From: Bimastos eiseni
Taxonomy: Eukaryota; Annelida; Clitellata; Crassiclitellata; Lumbricidae
DNA: 64,000 nucleotides
Assembly (NCBI GenBank): GCA_959347315.1
Contig: OY365815.1
Span: 11,852,459-11,916,458 of the forward strand
Reading direction: 5' to 3'
Position numbers and translations under genes: made by a program. Shown one piece after another: positions 1 to 13,818 of this stretch. Positions within the stretch are counted from its first letter, which is position 1, and every line of letters starts with the position of its first letter. Under the pieces are notes generated by a model. That model made no database searches. It saw only the letters and a list, made by a program, of their open reading frames with translations, and was not told where the DNA came from.

Positions 1-1378
1 TATCTGCTTAGGGGTTGGGGATTTATCTGCTTTGGGGCTGGAGATTTATCTGCTTAGGAGCAGGGGATTTACCTGCCTAGGAGCTGAGAATTTATCTGCT
101 TAGGGGTTGGGGATTTATCTGCTTTGGGGCTGAATATTTATCTGCTTAGGGGCTGGATATTTATCTGCTTAAAGGCAGGGGATTTATCTGCTTTAGGGCT
201 GGATATTTATCTGCTTTGGGGCTGGATATTTATCTGCTTAGGGGCAGGAGATTTATCTGCTTTGGGGCTGGATATTTATCTGCTTAGTGGTTGGGAATTT
301 ATCTGCTTTGGGGCTGGATATTTATCCGCTTAGGAGCAAGGGATTTACCTGCCTAGGAGCTGAGAATTTATCTGCTTAGGGGTTGGGGATTTATCTGCCT
401 TGGGGCTGGAGATTTATCTACTTAGGGGTTGGAGATTTATCTGCTTTGGGGCTGGAGATTTATCTGCTTAGGAGCAGGGGATTTACCTGCCTAGGAGCTG
501 GGAATTTATCTGCTTAGGGGTTGGGGATTTATCTGCTTTGGGGCTGAATATTTATCTGCTTTGGGGCTGGATATTTATCTGCTTAGGGGCAGGAGATTTA
601 TCTGCTTTTGGGCTGGATATTTATCTGCTTAGGGGTTGGGGATTTATCTGCTTTGGGGCTGGAGATTTATCTGCTTAGGAGCAGGGGATTTACCTGCCTA
701 GGAGCTGGGAGTTTATCTGCTTTGGGACTGGATATTTATCTGCTTAGGAGCAAGGGATTTACCTGCCTAGGAGCTGGGAATTTATCTGCTTAGCGGTTGG
801 GGATTTATCTGCTTTGGGGCTGGATATTTATCTGCTTAGGGGCAGGGGATTTATCTGCTTTGGGGCAGAGGATTTATCTGCTTTGGGGCTGGATATTTAT
901 CTACTTTGGGGCTGGATATTTATCTCCTTAGGGGCTGGATATTTATCTGCTTAGGGGCAGGGGATTTATCTGCTTTGGGGCTGGATATTTATCTGCTTTG
1001 GGGCTAGATATTTATCTGCTTTGGGGCAGGGGATTTATCTGTTTTGGGGCTGGATATTTATCTGCTTTGGGCTGGATATTTATCTGCTTAGGGGCAGGAA
1101 ATTTATCTGCTTTGGGGCTGGATATTTATCTGCTTTGGGGCTGGATATTTATCTGCTTTGGGGCTGGATATTTATCTGCTTAGCGGCAGGGAATTTTTCT
1201 GCTTAGGGGCTGGATATTTATCTGCTTTGGGGCTGGATATTTATCTGCTTAGGGGCAGAGGATTTATCTGCTTTGGGGCTGGATATTTATCTGCTTAGGG
1301 GCAGGGGATTTATCTGCTTTGGGGCCGGATATTTATCTGCTTAGGGGCAGGGGATTTATCTGCCTAAGAGATGGGAAT
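1..1378. repeat. 23-bp minisatellite, about 60 copies
   Basis: Tandem copies of a 23-nt unit built around ttatctgctttggggctgg, with recurrent variants (ggggcaggggat, ggagcaggggatttacctgcc, gcggttggggat). It runs into the left window edge, so the true length is unknown. Because 23 is not a multiple of 3, each strand reads through all frames in turn, giving several spurious ORFs. It lies upstream of the first recognisable lectin exon (1671), probably in an intron of that gene. Confidence 0.95.
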
Positions 1379-1670
1379 TTCTGTCGGCGGGCCTGGTGTA
1401 TTCTAGCGACATCCATACAGTATATATATAATGAACGATGACTGACTATGCATGCAGTCGTCACTCATTGGCCGGACCAGTTGTGGGAAGATGGGAAACC
1501 AAATAAATCATCGCGAGAATGCAATTCAGAAATACATACTGGGGTGATTGTTCACGTGACAAAGAGGCAGAAGCATTCTTCCAAAAATAGAACTGTTTAG
1601 TTTGTCTGTCTGTTTAATTTGTCTGTCTGTCTGTCTGTCTGTCTTCTTATGAACCTGAGTTTGTTTGCAG

Positions 1671-3625
1671 GCGTGGCGGCCATATCGCTGGAAATGTTTC
1701 ACCGCTGGCATCGGTCATTTTGTTTGGAGCGCTGCACAGGAACAATGCATAGGTCTCGGTGGCAATTTGGCGAGAATTGAAGACTCGTGAGTGGCCGTCA
1801 ATCCAACCACTTTTGCACATCTTTGAGTTGAGACTTAATTCTGCGATTCCTTTCGGAGTGGTTATATTCAGCCGGATCTCGCAGGATCTGAGATCTGGAA
1901 CATTGAATTTGAGATCCACCGCCTTAAACATGAGATCCGTCACCCAATAGATGAGAACCACCAACTAAAATTTCCTAAATACGTGCTTTCTTTCAAAACT
2001 CAACCAAACCCACCTTATCTCACACATTTTATGCTTATCCTAATAGCAGATAGAGAGATTATAGGCCTATAATGTTATAGATTCGCCACTTAGCCTGCAT
2101 GACTTAGGCCTGAGTTTTAACATTTTTAATAATTATGTGGATAGAGATCCGGCACCTCTGGATGAGAAATGTAACCACTAGATATACTATTTTCATAAGC
2201 GACTCACTTGAACTCATTTCACCCATACGTGGCTCACATTCTGTTACTTGATTATAAGCCTAAGGAATGTGACTGTTACTGCAATTGCAAATTTATATTG
2301 TGTCAAATCAGTGGCGTTCCGTACCTAAAAAAGAAAACCACGCTGTAATAGCAGTGGGTGATAAAAACGGCCCTCAACTTAACCGCTCCAATGAACCTTA
2401 TGTATACCTGAGTTAACTCTGCCATTAATACAGCCTTGACAAATCTTAATTAATAATCACGTAGCATAGCCCATGGTTTAATTAGTTATAGTCATTGCAA
2501 TAATCTACGAAATTCTTACTTTTAGGCAAGAACAAGCATTCCTATCGAGTGCATATGGAGCCTTGTCTCAGACGTACTGGACTGACCTCAGCGAGAGCAA
2601 TGGTCAATTCCTGTACAGTAATGGCCAGTCGCCTTCGTTTACACACTGGGGCCAGGGTCAGCCAGGTCAGTTTAACGGACATTTGTCTTTATGTACTGAA
2701 CTCGGCGTCAACTAGACGAACTAAAAGAACTTTTCATCTATGCATCTCTTTTCATTATATATAGTTATGGTGTTACATTTATGTAAAAGCTACTCTTACC
2801 CTCTCACTCCTCTTGCAACATGGACATCCTCTGGACTACCTTTGTATTATATATATATGTGGCTATTATATAGCGCCATAAATAAGAACCTCACGAAGGC
2901 GATAAACGTAGCTATCCAACAGATCTAAACAAATGCGATTTGAATACCTTACGGGCAACTTTTCTGATATTAGGCAGCACTCGTGAATAAGCTGGTGCCC
3001 AGCGCTCGTCTTTCGAGTGATGCCTTGGAAGCTTGAAGATTACGATTATGGAGCGATTACAAAACTATTTCGATTACAATGTTTCTCGAGTGCGTTGTCT
3101 TCACTATTCGTATCTTCTATGATAATGCTATATATTTATATAGCAAAGTTATAACGGCCTTTCAAAGCACTCGCTGTTTCACTGACTGATACTCTCCGGA
3201 TGACGATTTAGTTTATCAAAGACTGTATTCAGGAGCGCCTCTGAGCAGTCCACTTGAATGGGCGCTATATAAATTAATGAATAAATGAATGGTGTTTCTC
3301 ATTCATTCATTCTTGCGCACAATGCTCTTTTATCAGGCGTAATTGGTAAATATTGACACCGTCATACTGCTCATAACTACTCGGAAAATCAGATTAAACT
3401 AAGACTTTAGAATTCGTCACTTGAGCTCCATTATATTGTATTATATTGCATTCAGGTATTTATATAGCGCCACTAATAGGGTGAGTAGTCCTGAGGAGGA
3501 GGCTCTATATCGATGTGTATTGTTCTTGGCTTCAGCGGACAATGGCGGCAGTGGTTGTGTGATGATCAACATGACAGAGTACGGTCTTTGGCAGAGCATC
3601 CCTTGCACTGATAAACCGTTGGCCA
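1671..3625 (+). CDS. CTLD A (exons 1671-1786, 2526-2665, start of 3536-3738)
   Basis: Begins WKCFTAGIGHFVWSAAQEQC, then GGNLARIEDS, then a WTDL motif in place of WIGL, and ends GLWQSIPC..PLAIC. The usual Ca/sugar site is degraded: QPG where EPN or QPD is expected, and WQS instead of WND. Known CTLD families with such losses often fold without binding sugar, so this domain is inferred not to be a Ca-dependent lectin. Confidence 0.85.
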
Positions 3626-3745
3626 TCTGTGAGGGACCGCGAACAGGGGAGACGCGACCGACCACCGTACCCACTCAGCCGGCTCAAGGGACGTGCGCCA
3701 ACGGATGGCAACCACTCGGAGACAACTACTGCTTCTTAGTCAGTT

Positions 3746-3782
<37 letters not shown>

Positions 3783-6700
3783 ATCATCATCATCAATCAT
3801 CATCATCAATCATCATCGTCTTCGTCGTCGCCCCCGCCGTTGTCGTCGTCATCATCATCATCATCATCATTCTCTGGACATGTGGAATGATTCGGATGAG
3901 AGTTCGGTCTCAGAGGACATTATCACAGTTTTTAACAGGAAGCTACAGGTTGCAACTGACCATATTTTTATAGCGTCTCTTCAAGAGATCTTCTGCGAGT
4001 AAGTCCGTGAAGAATTGGGCCGTGAAACAATACAGGTTAACGTGCAATTATTCTAATGCGGACTACACGTCTTCTGGATCGCGTTGAATCATTGTTATGC
4101 TGTGTCAGAAGAGTAATGCCTTAAAGACTATACATGTATTGTATGTGTGTATTTTTAGTTCATACAGAGACTGATGCGTCATACCGTAAGAGCTACCAAA
4201 GTTGCTTCCTTGCCTTGTCTCCTAACTTACTGCATATATTATCAGTGCCTGTTTAATCATTTCTTATCTAACCGTACCAAACAATTACTTGCATTATTAT
4301 AGGCCCAGTCTGTTCAGATGAACCTACGGCTGACGTGGACGGATGCACTGGCTTCCTGTCGACTGATGGGAGCCGACCTGGTTAGCATTCACAACATGGA
4401 CGAAGAAAACCAGATACGAACTCACCTCATGTAAGATATCGCAGCATCCTGCACGTATCAGCTCAATTCCATCTCGTCTTTATTGTATAAAGGGTCTTTA
4501 GTCGTGGGACCAGATGCGAGCGGGCCGGCCAGCTGTTGCTACCTGTGCGATTATTTGTATTAGTTAAGATTAGTTAAGATTATTGTTTATGATTAATTGC
4601 ATAAGTCTATAGTGTCAAATTTGAATACATTCAATCGACTGTACCTATATGTGTTCCCGTATTGCGGGGTTAATTGCTCCTTAGGTTCCCTATTGCTACC
4701 AACCCTATGATTTTGATTAAGATGAATATACTAGTGACATAGTTGGCAACAATAAATTTTGATTGATTGATTGATAAAAGTAGGCCAATTTTATCTGTAT
4801 GTAATCTATGTGTGTATAATCTATATAAATCTGTTTGCATGTAATCTATTCGTATGTAATCTAGTACCAAAACTATCTGTATCTGCACATTGTGTATGTA
4901 ATCTTTTTGTTATCTGTCTGCATTTAATCTAACTGTTGTGTAATATATTTGCACGTAATTTATCTGTATGCAAGCTTTATCAATTTGTGTATATATGCGC
5001 AGAGCAACAGAATATCTACTACATTTCAGCACAGATGCGTTGTGTTCACAGGTCCAAGTCGGGAGATTTCTGGATCGGACTAAACGCCATTGACAATGCG
5101 GCTGGTGGGTGTGAAAGGGACCGGTTTATAGCTTTCAATTTCAAGAAAAATTATTCATGAATATTCATGAAGTTCCTGTGGCTAGAGTGACTAGGACCTA
5201 AGTGAAACTATTTTTAACAAATCGAAAAATATTCTTACTAAGAATTATCAGAAATAACGATAACCGTGACTCTAGTGATCTTGCAACTGCACCTACTCAC
5301 TGATACTATATCAGAAAAAAATAAAAGAAAGCTTAAGAATACGATTTGTTAAACGTTCTCATTGCCACCAATGTTACGTTATGACTGCAGGTAATAGTAG
5401 TGTAGTGTTTGCAGTTATTCATTCATTAAAAATTTAGATCGCGATTTTCAAAACTAATAATAATAGGCCTAAATTCAATACATGATATGATGATAGCATA
5501 GTATTACACTACGCTACCTAGTTCAATGAGCTTCAATCCATCCTTGTGAAGCCATTAAATAACTGTAAGGGTGTTGTAACAACGCTTTTGTGAAGTACAA
5601 AAATGCGCTATATTAAGTGTCCTGATATATGGACATACATACAGTTGAATTGAGCAAAGTGGTGTGACTGTTTATCGTTTGTTCCAGGTTTCGTGTGGTC
5701 CGATGGTAGCCCCGTAGACTTTGAGTACTGGACGGGACCAGGGCTGTTAGAGTGGAAGGGTACAAAGGGGGCTTCAAGGCATTCGGCGGGGGTCATTAAG
5801 CCCCATGACGAACACCGTAAACCATCACTTCAGGAGGATGGAAAAGACTGCGTCGATATGTATCAGTCCACTGGAACCTGGAATGCTATTGAATGCACCA
5901 ATCTTCGCAACTGGATCTGTAAAATCCAGAAAGGTGAAGCAGCAGAGGTTACTTTGAAACTCCACAGCAGATTGTTTTGTTTGTGAGTGGAGAAAGTCAA
6001 GGAATATGATGCGATTACGTTCTTCCGCCAATCATTGTATGTAGGAATATACACTCGTGTGTCTCAGCTTGACGAACAACTCAATGCTCAGAGATTTCAG
6101 TCACTACCAATTAAACCAGTACTCAGTACTGCTCATCAGTGGTGGTAGTCGTAGCAGAAACAACTAATGAAGTGGTAACAGTGATAGTAAGTTGCACTTA
6201 AAAGTAATGAGTGGAAGTAATGTATTATATTGAAGTAATAAATGCAGTTCCTAGAAAACATTGTGTTGTGGAGTTCCGAATTACTTAACTTGTATGTGCT
6301 GCTTGTGGCTACGCTTTGTACTCAAGCTTTACAATTCAAATTTTGGAGTTATGGGCAAGACATCTAGAACAGATGTGACGCCTAGATAGTCCTACATTAA
6401 CTGTTTGTCGTTTATTTGTTAATCTTAATTAGGAATGTCTCCAACAGTTGCAACAACAACATCGGCTCCATCTGCTGGACCACGTAAGTAGCACGTAATG
6501 AATGAATGAATGATAGTTAAGTAAAAGTTACTTTAAGCAATAAATATTTTTTCTCAGAAGTGTCTTGAAATAAATAACTATTCACTACGGTATGAATATG
6601 GTTGGCTATGAAATTGTATATCCAATAAAACAGACCGCAGACATACTCTTGGACTGTTGTGGTTTAAATATAGAATAAACGAGTGAATATAATGACATTA

Positions 6701-9700
6701 TGGCATCAATAGAGTTGACGGTTGCAAGGTAAAGTGCGAGTGTTAGCACTGGCCCAACTTGTGATGCGCATTTGAAAATTGTCATGCACGTGTGACCATT
6801 GTCAAGCACTTTTGGTAGTTGGTTAGCCATTATTGTCATGCATGTTTTCACGTCTTAATGATCCTGCCCAGTTGTCTCTTCCTCACTACATCCAACCACG
6901 AATCGTAGTTGCTTAACCTTGTATTACACGATACACAGGTTCCATAGATACGACGTTTCATATCTTTGGCTGACATTACGCCTGTAGTGTTCAACAGCGG
7001 GTTGCGATTTACTTCGCGACAAGGGATAAATACTCCTTCACTGATGATGCACTTCCTGTCAACAGGTCTTTCTCGCCACTATTACGAGGCACAGATTGCA
7101 TTTTGATCAATAGGTGATTGCTAGTTCAGTCGAAACTATGGTGATGTATGGGACATTAAATGCTTAGTAGCTTATCTCTTCTAGTTTCCTTGTAAAAACG
7201 GTTATATTGTCCAATGAGACCGCGTTTTATCGTCTGAATCTTCCTCCAGGTCCCGAACTTCTATCCTAATTAATGTTCCTGTTGGTTTCTTAAATAATTT
7301 ATACCTAGGTTCCCGAGCTCTCGTCTTTGGTCAAAAACTTCTCCGATTGCAATGCCTCCTTTCCCAGTTTCAATCCTGCAGACTTCCATTAGATCTCCTC
7401 TTCTCCACCTCTTCCTACTCCCTGTTGTTATTTGACTACACCTTTTCAACCTTTCTTCCTCTAGTTCAAATCCTTATAGCCGTTCTTTCTTTTCTGCATC
7501 TGTGCAGCGGGCAGCTGTGCGCCTGACACCGACGACTGGAAGTTCTTCAACGGTCGTTGCTACCTGTTCACTGGAAGGAGAGTAGCACAAAGAGAGGCTG
7601 ACACCTCAGAGTTCAATTGGTACAAAGCGGAGAACGCGTGCAATCAGTACGGTGGAAACCTGGTCTCCATCCATTCGGTGGATGAACAGCGATTCATCGA
7701 AGGACAGGTATTTGCCATACACGTGACCAAGACACCTTCGCATGATTCTCCACCGAGTTGCTTTTAAGTTGATTGGTCACGTTCAGATTTTGCACTATAA
7801 TTTCGTTCGTTCTGGCTCCTAATGTTCCCCATATACAGGGTGGGCCAAAAATGTAACCCTCTACGAATTTTTGCTAATATTTCGGCCCAAAGTAGGAAAT
7901 ATTAAATGAAATTTTACAAGCTGAAAGTTAATTCATATTTACATATAACGACTAAAATTGAATAAAATATTTCAAACAGGACAAAAGTTATATCACTTTT
8001 AACGAGTGCAACCACTGATTTTTGATGGTTAAGTAAAATTTTACGCCGCAAAAAGTTATAAAAAGTGAATTTATGAAGTCACATTTCAGGTAGTTGTAAT
8101 AAAACACACTTCATAATTATTATTATTGAGAAAAGAAACTAGAAATTATCGCATATGGACGTCATCTAGCAGGCAGTCGATTAAATTGGTGAATAAAAAT
8201 GTTTTGCTATTAATCAATTTTTTGGCAGCATTTGTAACAAAACAAACATAGACAAGGTGTCCATGACAGATAAAATGCGTATACACATACTTCATGAATC
8301 ATGAGCATGATCTTGGATCCCAAGCGGTAATCATAGCTCACTCTGAAATCACTGGGGCTGAGCACTTATAAAAATATGCGGACGCATTGGTGATGGGTGC
8401 ATGGGTGGGCTGTGGAGTCGTAAGGGCAGCGGAAGGCAGAAATCTATCGGCACCCGAACAAATATCGAGCATGTTGACGAACTTATTTGCTCACAGAATA
8501 GTAACATGAGAAATCATCTCAGTACTCGGCGAATTTCAGCAGAGTTGAACATCAGCCGCACGTCTGTTAAAAGAATTGTCAGGTTGTGAAACCATATGAT
8601 GCTTGTTTTATAACTGTAACCGTGATTATTATGAACATTACGTTACAATAGATAGGCTTGAACAATATATATAGAGATCATTATTATACATTCAGTTTAG
8701 CAGAACATTCGCTAATACAGACAGTATAGGTTCTATCAATCACTCACGTAGGCTCTAGTGTAACTAGCATTTACAGTCAGCCCTCATTGCTAGAGTGGCC
8801 AGTAGCTGATCCTTGAGTGGTCAGTAGCTGACCAATCAAAGTAGTCTGTTCTAGGATAGGCCAGTTTCCTCTTTGGCTGAGGAAAGTGATTTATAACTAC
8901 GAGGAACGAGGCAGTCTGACTTCAGAAGAACTCTAGCTATCTTTGTCAGGCTCGTCATCTTGCTACATTCATAGGACTTGGACATTATCATCTCACCCAT
9001 ACTCATATTAGTAAATATATGTAACAGTTATGTATTAATCATAATCATTATATATATTATTATTATATCTACTCTGTATTTAATAAAGATAGTTGTATCC
9101 GAACTGCCTCTTCATGTGTAGCTAGTTTCCCCTAATGTAATCAAACTTACTAATCATCTAATATAATAATAGAGATAGTTTAAGTAGAACCCTCAGAGTT
9201 CTTACATAACAATTACTTGAGATGTGACCTCCTAAAATCGTTTTTGTAGCTTTTTGCTGCATCTAATTTTAGTTGACTGTCAAAAATCAGTGGTTGCACT
9301 CACTAAAAGTGATATAACTATTTTCTGTGTGACATATTTTAGTCAAATTTGGGGGTGATATGTACATATGAATTAGATTAGCGCCTTTAAAATTTCATTT
9401 ACTACTCTTTAATTTGACCGAAATATTAGCAAAAAACCTGAGGGGGTTACTTTTTTAATGGCTCACCCTGTATACTGTCCCGATGATAAGTGGACCCCAA
9501 CATAAAGTGTCATAACTCGGTCAAAGCTTGTAGCATTTGACTGAATGTTTTAGAACCTCAATAGTGAGCATATCGACACGAAACGCTAATTTCGTTTGGA
9601 AATGTTGGTGATTTTGTCAAGTTTATGAACGTTTGAATTGCAGTACCGAAAGGGGGAAGTTTCCAACATAGGGGCCCTAAAAGGGCCATAAGGAAGTGAT

Positions 9701-12700
9701 GTTTAGTCACACCTGGTGTTCAAAAATATCCTCTTTGTTCACGTACGCACCACTGCAGACGCAGACACAACTGTTTGATGGCTGGTCGATGATCAAATAG
9801 CTGCCAGATGTGACTAAACTTCACTTCTCAATCAGACGCGCCTCAGATGGTACACGTTACGAGTGAGGGAACGATAAACGCGTTCCTCCATCACGCTCCA
9901 GATTTTATGGTCAACTGGATTGTGGACTGGACTGTTTACTCTAAACCCGTTTTCCGCCACAGTTCCACAGTTATTTAACAATTTTTTAAAATCTGTTATA
10001 AATGCCATGTTTCTTGGTCTTTTGCACCAAAAAAGTTACGTATTCAATCGATAATGACGTCGCCAACGTATGAGAAATTAACCCATGTTGGGAACTTTCA
10101 ATTTTACCAGCTATTTTTGTATCATTCAATTTCTTTGCTTATGCTGCACCAATTTAGGTCACATTTTGCAGATTTATTCGAAAATGATGTGGGAGACTGC
10201 GTGTGTAATTTTATTGATATAAGTTTAATCTTCAAGCAGTTTCTGACAAACGCTTAAGGGGGGGTCCACTTTTCTTCTGGAGACAGTGTAGTTCGTAGAT
10301 TTATTTCTCTCTTCAACGTTTCAACGCTACGTAGTCGCGGGGAACTCCCTAGAACACAGTCTCTGCTGTCATTCATGAATGGGAATCAGTCCCTGGATCC
10401 ATCCGTTCATAATCCATTCTTCCACGGAGTAAAATCCGTCGGTTAGGATATGCCTTTCCTCGGAAGCTCGCCAGTCACGTGTTTTCCAGTTTTCTGAGCA
10501 CTGTTCGTTTTTAATACATATACACAGCACAATCATTTATCTATTCATCAATCTATCCGTCCATTTTCAATCATCTATCCATCTATTAACCCATCCAATA
10601 GTCTAATCCGTCTAATCTAATCATCTAATCTCATCCATCTATTAACCCATCCAATTACCTATCCATCCATTAAGCCATCCGATCATCTATCCATCCATTA
10701 ACCCATCCGATCATCTATCCATCTATTAACCCATCCAATAATCTAATCCATCTTATCTAATCATCTAATCTCATCCATCTATTAACCCATCCAATCACCT
10801 ATCCATCCATTAAGCCATCCGATCATTTATCCATCCATTAACCCATCCGATAATCTATCCATCTATTAACCCATCCAATAATCTAATCCGTCTAATCTAA
10901 TCATCTAATCTCATCCATCTATTAACCCATCCAATCACCTATCCATCCATTAACCCATCCAATCATCTAATCCGTCTGATGATAATGGGTCTCCTATTAA
11001 TGTTACTTTATTTTCATGTATATTTTCCTAATTCACTGGTTTTTCTACTCGTAAAGATAACTTCGCAAAAGATCGAAGCTTTCAATTTCTGGATTGGACT
11101 TACTGACCTGAACAACCAACTGGCGTGGCTGTAAGTGCAATCACCGTCGTCTGCTCACTGTGGTGTACTGTATATGAAGCATAGAAATATCTTGACTTAG
11201 CTGAATTTCATGACCGCCCACTCATGATTAGCAACAAAAAAACAAAATAAATTTGCTCAGCCTCACTTCACTAAGAGTATAAAAGGCGTCTGAAATAATA
11301 AGAGGGAGAATAAAAGCTTACGATGCGCTTGCCAACTGCAGTGGTGTAGCTAATGGGTTTCCAGGATCGGCTACTATTATAAGCTGCGGTTTCAGTGACT
11401 ACCTACAATTGCTATATTTGACAATAAATCACGAGGAACACATAACCATGACGCTTTTAATAATTCAATCATTTATAATCATCTTATAAATCGTGAAATC
11501 TGTTATTCACTGTTTAATTCGCTCCACCATGGAGTCACTGGATCGAATTGAAATGACATCAACAAGTTATAAGTTTTACCTATGTATCAGCAATGCATCA
11601 GTCGACTGATTGACTGATTGACTGACTGACTGACTGACTCACTCACCTACCGCCCGATTGCTGGATGAGCGGACTGCCAACTGACTGACTGACTGACTGA
11701 CCGACTGACTGATTCACCGCCCGATTTCTGGATGAGCGGACTGCCAACTGACTGACTGACTGACTGACTGATTGACTGACTGACTGATTGACTGATTCAC
11801 CGCCCGATTTCTGGATGAGCGGACTGCCAACTGACTGACTGACTGACTGGCTGATTTACTGACTGACCCACCGCCAGATTGCTTAACGAGCGGACTGCCA
11901 AGCGACTGGTTGACTGACTGCCGACTGAATGACTGGCCGACCTGCTCTCGGACTAACTGATTAGCTAACTGGCTGACCTATAGATTGACTGAAAGACCGA
12001 CTGACCGATTTTCAGTAAAATGACGATTTAAAATTTCAGCATTTTTCTGTTGCCATAATTATACTGTTTGCTCAACATGACAAGATTATCCGCTGTATGG
12101 CTGTATCTTGCGTGTGTAAACCATATTGACCGACTGACGACAGTCTGACTGCTTGATTTTAAGTATGTAAACAAGTAAGTATATTTCTTTATTAACCAGT
12201 TGCTAATCTCATTTTGGCGTAAATACATTGACTAACTGAGTGAAGGAATGACTGATTGATTAACCGATTTATTAATTGACTTGTTATTTCGTTAAATTAA
12301 TTCAACCTAATGAACTTTGTAGGTGGTCTGATTTTACTGTGACTGATTATATCAACTGGAACGAAGGCCAACCAGACAATGCGGGTGGAATGGAGCTCTG
12401 TACGGGAATGTCAGCACAGTCAGGTTGGTTAGACGACAATCGATTGTATGGGGCTACTTATGGGTAACAAGAGACAACAGTCCTACATTTTAACCCTAAA
12501 TAGCATAGGTGTGAGGAACTATTGCTTCTGTATATCAGCGATTAATTAGGGCTACGTGACATGCTTGTATTAGGATAACAGTTAAACCACTGAAGAAATT
12601 AGAGTTCATAATTTTTTATGTTATACGCCAGAAGTTGTTTCATCTTTTCAGCAAAATGACGATTTAAAATTTCAGCATTTTTCTGTTGCCATAATTCGAC

Positions 12701-13787
12701 TGTTTGCTCAACATGACAAAATTTTCCGCTGTATGGTTGTCTTGCGTGTTTAAAGCCTATTTTAATAAGTATATTTGTAACTTACTGGTTTATTAATTTA
12801 TATTGTCTCATTAATGTGTTATTTTAATATATATAACTACACCATATCAGTCGACCAGTCAGCTGCATTAAGAATAGAAATGAGTATTGAGTAAAGAAGA
12901 AGAAGAAGGAAGGAAAGAGACAATATCACAGTTCAGGCAAGTGCTATTGATTCTCTCATGTCCTGGATGTTAAGCAATCGACTCAGGCTAGCTCTCTTCT
13001 CAGACAGAATTTATCTCGCTTGGGACCAGACAGCAGCTGGCAAAGATAGATTTTGGGGCACTTTTCGCTGCGTGGCCTTGGCATAATCCTTGACCAATAG
13101 CTTACCTTCGCCCAGCATGTCAACTCTCTAACCCGCAACTGCTTCTACCAGTGGCGCCCCCGAGTTGTATTCTCTTAAGGGGCAATACATCAAGTTTGAT
13201 TGATTGATCGACCTATCGATGAGTGACTGAGTGATTGATTGGTTGATTGATTGGCTGATTGATTGGTTGAGTTAGTGATTGGTTGGTTGACTGGTTGATT
13301 AATTGGTTGATTGGTTGATTGATTGTTAACTCAGCCATATATGGGCTTTGGAACGATGCCCACTGCGAGAGCATCTACCCCTTCATTTGCGTCAAGGCCC
13401 CTGGAGGGGTAACGGTTACGACGACCCCTGCGCCCCCGATGCCAGGGTACTGTCCAACTGGGTACCTGAGCTACGGCAACAAGTGCTTCAAGTTCATTGA
13501 CGAGACAGTAGAATGGAACTTGGCATATGAGAAATGCCAGGAGACGAGTCCGGCGCCATACAGTCTGGCCAGCATCTCAGACCATTGGGAGAACGGTATG
13601 AAGCAAACCATTTCATCTGATTATAATGATCCCTTAACGAAAAGTAGGAAGAAGAGCATTACGATGATGATGAGGATGACGACGACGACAATGATGATAA
13701 GGTGATAATACTATAGTGGTGACATTGATGATGATATTGTTGTTCCTGTTGTTGTTGTTGTTGATGATGTTGTTGATGATGATGATG

Positions 13788-13818
<31 letters not shown>

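Noticed and set aside
3421..4002. His/Ser-rich ORF running past 3738
   Set aside because: Only 3536-3738 is exon; the rest is the intronic CAT array after a good donor and the domain resumes at 4303.
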